Of a stretch of 5,949 nucleotides of DNA, positions 1 to 4,861 are shown piece after piece. Source of the DNA: Methanobacteriota archaeon. Lineage in GTDB: Archaea > Halobacteriota > Methanomicrobia > Methanomicrobiales > Methanospirillaceae. The stretch is taken from assembly GCA_009779205.1 (NCBI GenBank), contig WRER01000065.1:1-5949 (forward strand). Direction: 5' to 3'. Below the pieces are notes generated by a model, which did no database searches, was not told the DNA's origin, and saw only the letters and a list, made by a program, of their open reading frames with translations. A program made the translations under genes and the position numbers. Positions within the stretch are counted from its first letter, which is position 1; every line of letters starts with the position of its first letter.

Positions 1-1092
1 AGAATCAACAGACCTTACAAACTCGAACTGCTTGTCTTTATTTGTAGTGATTATTGCATCGGTGTGGTGCGACCCGTGTTTGTTGATGAACTCAATCGCT
101 TCCTCCAATCCATCGATGACTGCTATTGAGATTATCATATCGTTGTATTCCTTATCCCAATCCTCTTCTTTAGCATCGAAGACAGGGATGTCCTTCGGAA
201 TTGAGCTTTTGGCCCTCTTATCTGCTCTGACCTCTACTTTGTTCTCTTTGAACAGTTTTGCCATTCTCGGCAGGAATTTTTCTGCAATCTTTGAGTTCAC
301 AAGCAGAGTTTCGAGCGCGTTGCAAACGGCTGGATATTGTATCTTCGAATCCAATGTGACCGCAAGTGCCAGATCGATGTCCGCTTCATCATCGACGTAG
401 ATGTGGCAAAGGCCTGCAGAGTGACCTAACACCGGGATCTTGGTGTTGTTCTGAATGTATTTGACGAACTGGTATGATCCTCTTGGAATCAAGAGGTCGA
501 TGTATTCGTGCATAGCGAGTATCTGATTGATGTCTTCTCTTGTCTCCATCAGAACGAATGCTTCTTTCGGAACGCCTGCCGAGGCTGCTGCCTCTGTTAG
601 CACATCGAACAAAATTTTGTTTGAATTCGACGCTTCTGATCCGCCTTTGAATGCTACTCCATTGCCGCTTTTGAGGCAAAGGGACAGGATCTGCGGAACT
701 ACATCAGGACGAGATTCGAAGATCACTCCGAGCATTCCTATCGGGCATTTGATCTGGTAAAGGATTAGCCCCTCATCCAGTTTGAGTGTGGAAATTGTCT
801 CTCCGACCGGGTCTTCGAGCTTAATCACATCCAATATCCCATCGATCATTCCTGATATCTTCTCATCATTAATCTTCAGCCTCTTTACGAGAGAATCTGA
901 TAATTCACCTTTCTCTGCCATTTTCTCTGCATTCGAGACATCCTTGGCATTGGCTTCTAGAATCTTCCTCCTGTTTTTGTCTAAAGCTTTGGCCATCTCC
1001 TCCAATGCATTATTCTTAACCTCTGTGTCAAGGGTTGCATGTACAAGTGTTGCAGATTTGGCTTTTTTTATATCAGATATGAGCTGAGACAT
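1..1092 (-). CDS. proA: Gamma-glutamyl phosphate reductase (glutamate-5-semialdehyde dehydrogenase), 3' end missing
   Basis: This enzyme performs the second step of proline synthesis in the cytoplasm. It reduces gamma-glutamyl phosphate with NADPH to glutamate-5-semialdehyde, which cyclises to pyrroline-5-carboxylate. The window encodes residues 1-364; the family is usually about 410-430 residues, so roughly 50 C-terminal residues lie beyond base 1. Visible family signatures are CPIGMLGVIFESRPDVVPQI (residues 116-135), FKGGSEA (148-154), LIPRGS (201-206), KIPVLGHSAGLCHIYVD (218-234), the catalytic cysteine C257 in YPAVCNALETLL, and HGSHHTDAIIT (339-349). The start is the ATG at 1092, which begins a typical ProA N-terminus and has a GGGTG ribosome-site-like stretch 10 bases upstream (minus strand, 1107-1103). 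The frame is intact. Nine of its ten arginine codons are AGA/AGG, unlike the plus-strand genes. The usual partner, proB (glutamate 5-kinase), is not in the window and could lie further left. The assignment is secure. Confidence 0.96.
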   Translation of the reverse strand, partial: MSQLISDIKKAKSATLVHATLDTEVKNNALEEMAKALDKNRRKILEANAKDVSNAEKMAEKGELSDSLVKRLKINDEKISGMIDGILDVIKLEDPVGETISTLKLDEGLILYQIKCPIGMLGVIFESRPDVVPQILSLCLKSGNGVAFKGGSEASNSNKILFDVLTEAAASAGVPKEAFVLMETREDINQILAMHEYIDLLIPRGSYQFVKYIQNNTKIPVLGHSAGLCHIYVDDEADIDLALAVTLDSKIQYPAVCNALETLLVNSKIAEKFLPRMAKLFKENKVEVRADKRAKSSIPKDIPVFDAKEEDWDKEYNDMIISIAVIDGLEEAIEFINKHGSHHTDAIITTNKDKQFEFVRSVDS

Positions 1093-1130
1093 GATATTGA
1101 AACACCCTATGATGTACTGATATTAAATTT

Positions 1131-1138
1131 GATTATAA
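1131..1138 (-). promoter_or_regulatory. Possible TATA box of proA
   Basis: Read on the minus strand, TTATAATC lies about 40 bases upstream of the proA start. An archaeal TATA box here would place transcription initiation roughly 15-20 bases before the ATG, leaving room for the GGGTG ribosome site at 1107-1103. A second A/T-rich stretch (minus strand, about 1127-1118) is a weaker alternative because initiation from it would cut into the ribosome site. This rests on position and composition only. Confidence 0.35.
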
Positions 1139-1248
1139 CAATTAAGCATTACACAAAAAAAAGGACCTTGGTTAATAATTCACTGCCTTCTCCGCTTTTT
1201 CCACCCGATTTTGTTGCCTGGTGTATCTGAATCCCCATTTCTATGTCC

Positions 1249-1260
1249 AAAAACGTTTTT
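1249..1260. repeat. 12-base perfect palindrome AAAAACGTTTTT
   Basis: AAAAACGTTTTT is an exact self-complementary sequence with no loop, lying in non-coding DNA between two divergent genes. Such a site could be bound by a dimeric regulator, but A/T-rich palindromes also arise by chance. It is about 130 bases upstream of the HNH TATA-like box and about 160 bases from the proA start. The palindrome is directly visible; any function is speculation. Confidence 0.5.
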
Positions 1261-1348
1261 AAAGCGTGAGTTTGTCGAAAAATATTGCGTTTCGCCTAAC
1301 CCACTATTGGACTCTTGCTTTGTAGAGAAATTTTCTGACATGGGCACT

Positions 1349-1380
1349 GAAACCATTTGCGAATGTGGGCGCACGGTTCC
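1349..1380. repeat. Imperfect dyad just upstream of the HNH promoter
   Basis: Two nested complementary arms are visible: AACC (1351-1354) with GGTT (1375-1378), and TGCG (1358-1361) with CGCA (1370-1373). They enclose an 8-base loop, with a 3-to-1 internal bulge between the arms. The element ends five bases before the A-tract of the HNH TATA-like box, a position where an operator or upstream activator site would act. It is more G+C-rich than its surroundings. It could equally be a chance hairpin. Confidence 0.35.
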
Positions 1381-1385
1381 TCTGC

Positions 1386-1398
1386 AAAAAATATTAAT
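1386..1398 (+). promoter_or_regulatory. Probable archaeal-type promoter (A-tract plus TATA) of the HNH gene
   Basis: The run AAAAAATATTAAT lies 30 bases upstream of the HNH start codon. An archaeal TATA box here would start transcription at about 1416-1424, giving a very short leader of roughly 5-13 bases or a nearly leaderless message. The core AAAAATATTAA recurs exactly upstream of the helicase gene (1859-1869), which supports a shared promoter motif. Confidence 0.5.
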
Positions 1399-1428
1399 AG
1401 ACACATTTTGTCTGTGAGCTGGTAAAAA

Positions 1429-1662
1429 ATGCGATTCTCAGAAGACACAAGAAAAGAAATCTTTGACCGTGCAGGAGGCATGTGTGAAAAGTGCGAAAAA
1501 CAGATTGTATTGAAAAATCACTTTCCTGGACAGCGCGGTGCATGGCAAGCACATCATAAAACGGCTGTATCCAGCGGAGGCGGGGATTATCCAAGCAACG
1601 GCAAGGCATTGTGTCTCTGTTGCCACAAAAAAACTCACACCTACTGCAAACACAAAAAGTGA
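1429..1662 (+). CDS. Small HNH endonuclease
   Basis: This 77-residue protein is essentially a bare HNH nuclease domain (beta-beta-alpha-metal fold), which cuts DNA using one divalent cation. Two CxxC pairs, C19/C22 and C62/C65, would bind structural zinc. The HNH residues are probably H43 in AHHKT (adjacent H42), N57 in YPSNGKALC, and H66 in CCHKKTH. The N-terminal RKEIFDRAGGMCEKC is typical of stand-alone HNH proteins. A second Cys/His-rich stretch (H70, C73, H75) follows before a lysine-rich end. An in-frame TAA at 1423-1425 excludes an upstream start, so ATG 1429 is the first possible one; the ribosome site is weak (only GGT at 1421-1423), consistent with a short leader. No specificity domain is present. 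It lies in the same orientation as the helicase and methyltransferase but 295 bases away with its own promoter. It may be the cleavage part of a restriction system, or an unrelated mobile-type HNH gene; sequence alone cannot decide. Confidence 0.85.
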   Translation: MRFSEDTRKEIFDRAGGMCEKCEKQIVLKNHFPGQRGAWQAHHKTAVSSGGGDYPSNGKALCLCCHKKTHTYCKHKK

Positions 1663-1774
1663 TGGCGTACCAGATATGTTTATTTGGCTTACTAGCATGC
1701 TCCCGTGTGTATGTTTAGTGTCCCAACCACAGCAATGCGTCTGTACTGCGAACCTGTGCATTGAAACCCGATGT

Positions 1775-1807
1775 GGGTCTGAGCACCGAAATGGGGGTCT
1801 CCGAAAG
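1775..1807. repeat. Imperfect tandem repeat GGGTCT...CCGAAA
   Basis: Two copies of the pair GGGTCT + CCGAAA stand side by side. In the first, GGGTCT (1775-1780) and CCGAAA (1786-1791) are separated by GAGCA. In the second, GGGTCT (1795-1800) and CCGAAA (1802-1807) are separated by a single C. Within the element, GAG-C-ACC (1781-1787) can also pair with GGTCTC (1796-1801), a 6-base-pair stem with one bulge. It sits about 50 bases upstream of the helicase promoter motif, so it could be a regulator-binding or RNA-structure element, or a small duplication without function. Confidence 0.35.
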
Positions 1808-1851
1808 CAATGACGTCTGTGTCTATGATGTCGTGCTTGCCGATACGCTCG

Positions 1852-1869
1852 TTATAAGAAAAATATTAA
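1852..1869 (+). promoter_or_regulatory. Probable promoter of the helicase-methyltransferase unit
   Basis: A TATAA (1853-1857) runs directly into AAAAATATTAA (1859-1869), the same 11 bases that precede the HNH gene. Transcription would start near 1890, leaving a leader of about 65-70 bases. A/T-rich alternatives lie closer to the gene (around 1887-1897 and 1914-1925), so the exact start site is uncertain. Confidence 0.45.
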
Positions 1870-1879
1870 AAACAGGGAA

Positions 1880-1939
1880 TCTGTACAAAGTAAATAAAAG
1901 CACCCGATTAGGGTTTAAAGTAAATGGCACAAGTACAGA
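1880..1939. repeat. Paired direct and inverted repeats in the helicase leader
   Basis: The 9-mer AAAGTAAAT occurs at 1887-1895 and again at 1917-1925, exactly 30 bases apart. The pair is bracketed by a perfect 7-base inverted repeat, TCTGTAC (1880-1886) and GTACAGA (1933-1939). The first direct-repeat copy abuts the left inverted arm; the second lies seven bases before the right arm. The layout ends eight bases before the AGGAG ribosome site. It could be an operator with sites about three helical turns apart, or an RNA stem that affects access to the ribosome site. No regulator is encoded in the window. Confidence 0.4.
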
Positions 1940-1947
1940 GGGTTTGA

Positions 1948-1952
1948 AGGAG
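1948..1952 (+). promoter_or_regulatory. Ribosome binding site of the helicase gene
   Basis: AGGAG, within AAGGAGATG, ends five bases before ATG 1958. It fixes this start: the same frame has a TAA at 1916-1918 and no other start codon in between. Confidence 0.8.
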
Positions 1953-1957
1953 ATGTT

Positions 1958-4861
1958 ATGTCTACTGAAGAGATTTTACTTTCAAATTTGACGGCCGAGC
2001 AATATAATGCCGTTGTTGATAATTCAAAACATATCTTATGCTTAGCATGCGCAGGCTCAGGAAAATCAAGAACGCTTGCATACAAAATAGCTTATCTGAT
2101 TTCAAAAGGAGAAGATCCTGAAAGCATCATTGCATTCACCTTCACAGAGAAAGCGGCTGAGTCTATTAAACGCAGGGTTGCCGAAGCCCTGCGTAAGTTC
2201 AGCTTGCCAGAAGATTACATCGGCGCGATGTTTATCGGGACGTTGGACTCTTTTTGCCATAAGCTTCTCGGCGATATAGATGCAAAATATCGGCAATATG
2301 ATGTCCTTGATAAAAATGGGTTAATCCTGTTCCTTATGTCAAGGTATTATAAACTTGGATTGAAACAGCAACCGGGGGGCTATTTTCGAGATAAAGTACT
2401 CCCGCTTGCTGATGCATGGCAAACGATGAACAACGAAAACATCAGTTTGGCAGATATTGAGCAATACAATACAACGTTGTTTGACCTCCTGACAAAGCTG
2501 GAAGAAAACCTTGACAGGGACGGCTACATGGATTTTTCTTTCGCTATCCGACTGGGGGTGCAGGAGTTAAAGAAAATAAGAGACAAGGAGACTTCTCACA
2601 TTGCAAAATACAAGTTTCTGTTTGTAGACGAGTACCAAGACATTAATCCTGTTCAGGAAGATTTCATCAAAACACTGGCGAGCCATCTGGATATGCTTCT
2701 CGTGGTAGGTGATGACGACCAGTCTATTTACGGATGGCGTGGCGCGAATGTACAGAATATCCTGACATTCAGCAAGCGCTATTCAGATGTTTCTGTTCAT
2801 CGTCTGTTAATTAACTTCCGCAGTACAGGAGCTATTGTCAACAGCGCAAACAACTTTGTTCAGCGTACAATCGGCCTTGTCCGCCTTAGTAAAGAGATTA
2901 AGTCGCACTCTGATGGCAACATTCAGGACTTGCGTAAGCTTTGGTTTGATTACCGTTGGGAGGAAGCCGATTGGGTGGCACAACGGATTGAGAGTCTCAT
3001 TGGAACGAAATACGTAGAGGAAGTTGATTCTGAAGGCGTGGAGAAGTGCCGGGGATTAACATATAGTGATTTTGCCATTTTGTTGCGAGTAATTCATAAC
3101 AGCAATGGCGAAAACAGAGACAGACAATTTGCCGAAGCACTTTCCAGACATGGGATACCTTTTAAGACTTCTGGGGAAGGAGGCATCTTTGACCGCCCAT
3201 ATGCAGCCTGCATTCAGCAGTCTATGGAACTGCTGCGTATTGCGGGATTGCAGCGCGAGAGGGCACTAGATTTTTTCGCCAAAGATGTTCTTCCTGTTTT
3301 CCATCATGCAGACGAGGACAGGTTTATTGCTGTGTTAAACAAATGGCATCAGAATATTCATACGCCCATCTCCTCTGCACGGCGTAAGGTGTATCCGCAG
3401 GAATTTTTACATGATTTGATAGACGCTCTCAATGTGAGAAATTTTGCTGACGAAACAGCTCTGCGCGACCTTGGTCTGTTTAGTAAGATTATTCTAGATA
3501 TTGAAAAAACCTATGTGAGCATTGATTCTCCCTCCAGATATGCCGAGATGCTCAATTTCATCAACAATGTTGCAGCGAGCAATTATGAGCTGGAATCTGT
3601 TGATTACCTCACAAAAGAAGATGCCGTAGATATTTCGACCATACATAAAGTCAAAGGACTTGAATATCCCGTGGTATTTGTGGTAGATCTGATTGCAAGC
3701 AGGTTCCCACATAAAAAAGCAGAATATAACGGGCTGCTACCGCGCAGTTTGATGACTGATGCAATAAACCGTGGGGCATACGGAACACGACTAGAGGATG
3801 AGACACGCCTTTTTTACACAGCTATCACTCGCGCTGAGAGTTGCTTATACCTTTCCGGAAGCGAGAATCATCCTGATTTGAAAAGAGCTACCAAACATTC
3901 CCCTTTTATCTCTGGTTTCACCAGCCCAAATTTACGCGAAGACACAACGTTTGATGATTTAGCAGAGAAAATCCAACCGTGGCCGCGCTTTGACGAGGGC
4001 GAATTTCCTACAGATTATTCATCTGTCAAAAACTATCTTACCTGCCCATTCTCATACAAACTGGCCACCTTATACGGCTATAACGCGACTGTTCCAGAGC
4101 TCTTCGGCTTCGGTAAGACCAGCCACACTATTCTGGAACGCCTGCATCAGCGGTTTAGAGACAGGCCCCCGACAGAGGAAGAAGTGGCTGAGATTGTTGA
4201 GTCGACCTTTATGCTTAAACATGTTTTCCCAAGTAAAGACCCAATCAACCGCCCGGGTTCATATGAACGCGCCAAAGCATTGGTGCAACGAATACTGACA
4301 AAATACTCGCAACAGTATGCCGGAGACTTTGGCCGTCTGCGTATGGATGAGGCGCGTTTCGAGATCTCAGTCAAAGACGCTTTGGTTACAGGTGCAATTG
4401 ATCTGCTTATGCTTGAAGACCCTAAACGTGGCATAACTACAGCGGATGTGATTGACTTCAAATCAATGGAAACACCAGAAGACGTATCCGCTTACGATTG
4501 GCGTGACATGTCAATCCAGGTGCAGTTATATTCCAAAGCGGCCAAAGAGGTAATTGGTGAAAATGTGGAAACTGGATATATCCATACTTTGAAGGACAAT
4601 CGCCGAACTGCGATACCTGTAGACAAGCAATCTGTGGATGATGCTATAAACGTCATAGAGTGGGCTGTCAGAGGAATTCTTGATAATGATTTCCCGATGC
4701 GCGCATGCCCGCAAAATTGCGGAGTGTGTGATTTCAAAGCAATGTGCGCACAGAAAAGACAACCATTCAAACATGAAACCATTCCTCCACAGATTAACAC
4801 GCCAGCGGGATTAAAGACAATAGCGGCTTTTGAAAACGATGGCGGGGGCAGCAACAAATGA
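1958..4861 (+). CDS. UvrD/RecB-type helicase fused to a PD-(D/E)XK nuclease (AddAB/AdnAB-like)
   Basis: This 967-residue protein joins a superfamily 1A DNA helicase to a RecB-like nuclease and should unwind DNA with ATP while cutting it. Helicase motifs are all intact: Q-motif LTAEQ (11-15), Walker A ACAGSGKS (30-37), Ia AFTFTEKAAE (59-68), Ib GTLDSF (94-99), Walker B DEYQD (224-228), III GDDDQSIYGWRGA (251-263), IV NFRS (286-289), V TIHKVKGLEYP (561-571) and VI ETRLFYTAITRA (615-626). The C-terminal nuclease shows H723, D815 in TGAIDLL, D833 and K835 in VIDFKS, and QVQLY (854-858). C696 in TCPF together with C921, C924 and C930 fits the four-cysteine [4Fe-4S] staple known from AddB and Cas4; C917 is an extra cysteine. 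The protein is shorter than RecB or AddA (about 1,200 residues). Mycobacterial AdnA/AdnB have the same motor-plus-nuclease order. No AddB/RecC-like partner is visible. The stop overlaps the methyltransferase start by four bases, so the two are probably made together. Arginine codons are mostly CGN (14 of the first 19). The role may be defence or repair; domains are certain, pathway is not. Confidence 0.95.
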   Translation: MSTEEILLSNLTAEQYNAVVDNSKHILCLACAGSGKSRTLAYKIAYLISKGEDPESIIAFTFTEKAAESIKRRVAEALRKFSLPEDYIGAMFIGTLDSFCHKLLGDIDAKYRQYDVLDKNGLILFLMSRYYKLGLKQQPGGYFRDKVLPLADAWQTMNNENISLADIEQYNTTLFDLLTKLEENLDRDGYMDFSFAIRLGVQELKKIRDKETSHIAKYKFLFVDEYQDINPVQEDFIKTLASHLDMLLVVGDDDQSIYGWRGANVQNILTFSKRYSDVSVHRLLINFRSTGAIVNSANNFVQRTIGLVRLSKEIKSHSDGNIQDLRKLWFDYRWEEADWVAQRIESLIGTKYVEEVDSEGVEKCRGLTYSDFAILLRVIHNSNGENRDRQFAEALSRHGIPFKTSGEGGIFDRPYAACIQQSMELLRIAGLQRERALDFFAKDVLPVFHHADEDRFIAVLNKWHQNIHTPISSARRKVYPQEFLHDLIDALNVRNFADETALRDLGLFSKIILDIEKTYVSIDSPSRYAEMLNFINNVAASNYELESVDYLTKEDAVDISTIHKVKGLEYPVVFVVDLIASRFPHKKAEYNGLLPRSLMTDAINRGAYGTRLEDETRLFYTAITRAESCLYLSGSENHPDLKRATKHSPFISGFTSPNLREDTTFDDLAEKIQPWPRFDEGEFPTDYSSVKNYLTCPFSYKLATLYGYNATVPELFGFGKTSHTILERLHQRFRDRPPTEEEVAEIVESTFMLKHVFPSKDPINRPGSYERAKALVQRILTKYSQQYAGDFGRLRMDEARFEISVKDALVTGAIDLLMLEDPKRGITTADVIDFKSMETPEDVSAYDWRDMSIQVQLYSKAAKEVIGENVETGYIHTLKDNRRTAIPVDKQSVDDAINVIEWAVRGILDNDFPMRACPQNCGVCDFKAMCAQKRQPFKHETIPPQINTPAGLKTIAAFENDGGGSNK

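Larger units (their letters stand above)
1093..1428. other. Divergent intergenic region between proA and the HNH gene
   Basis: This 336-base stretch separates the minus-strand proA from the plus-strand block and is the likely left boundary of the acquired segment. It is A+T-rich and holds a probable proA promoter at its left end and a probable HNH promoter at its right end. Between them are a 12-base palindrome, an imperfect dyad and an isolated copy of AAAAATATT (1278-1286). The open frames here (for example 1211-1417 on plus, TTG start, and 1180-1404 on minus) show no recognisable domain and lack good ribosome sites, so they are not called. No tRNA, integrase remnant or transposon end was recognised. 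Confidence 0.7.
1663..1957. other. Intergenic region and leader between the HNH and helicase genes
   Basis: This 295-base stretch has a moderately G+C-rich first part (to about 1850) and a strongly A+T-rich second part that looks like the helicase promoter and leader. The first part includes an imperfect repeat at 1775-1807. A frame from TTG 1761 or ATG 1791 to a stop at 1991 is open but overlaps the helicase start and resembles nothing recognised, so it is not called. No clear terminator (T-run) follows the HNH stop, so some read-through into the helicase unit is possible. Confidence 0.6.

Noticed and set aside
32..1087. Plus-strand open frames over the left end
   Set aside because: They are antisense to proA, whose minus-strand frame carries continuous ProA signatures including the catalytic cysteine.
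1096..1103. ATTGAAAC, a common 3' end of CRISPR repeats, also at 1760-1767
   Set aside because: Only two isolated copies 664 bases apart with unrelated flanks; there is no repeat-spacer array and no cas gene.
1211..1417. Open frame from TTG 1211, with an inner ATG at 1339 giving a 25-residue peptide with a CxC
   Set aside because: There is no clear ribosome site or domain, and it runs through the HNH promoter motif.
1788..1796. GAAATGGGG, inverted copy of CCCCATTTC at 1233-1241, as possible element ends
   Set aside because: The match stops at 9 bases, the flanks do not continue it, and it is not at a gene-block boundary on the right side.
1438..1813. Other-frame and opposite-strand open frames across the HNH gene
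   Set aside because: They are shadows of the HNH coding sequence, whose motifs fix the true frame.
1202..1909. 9-base direct repeat CACCCGATT at 1202-1210 and 1901-1909, flanking the HNH gene like a target-site duplication
   Set aside because: A 9-base match within several hundred bases is expected by chance, the flanks do not match, and no transposase or integrase lies between the copies.
1761..1991. Open frame from TTG 1761 or ATG 1791, running 34 bases into the helicase gene
   Set aside because: It has no recognised domain, covers the likely helicase promoter and leader, and its apparent KVN repeat is just the AAAGTAAAT direct repeat being translated.
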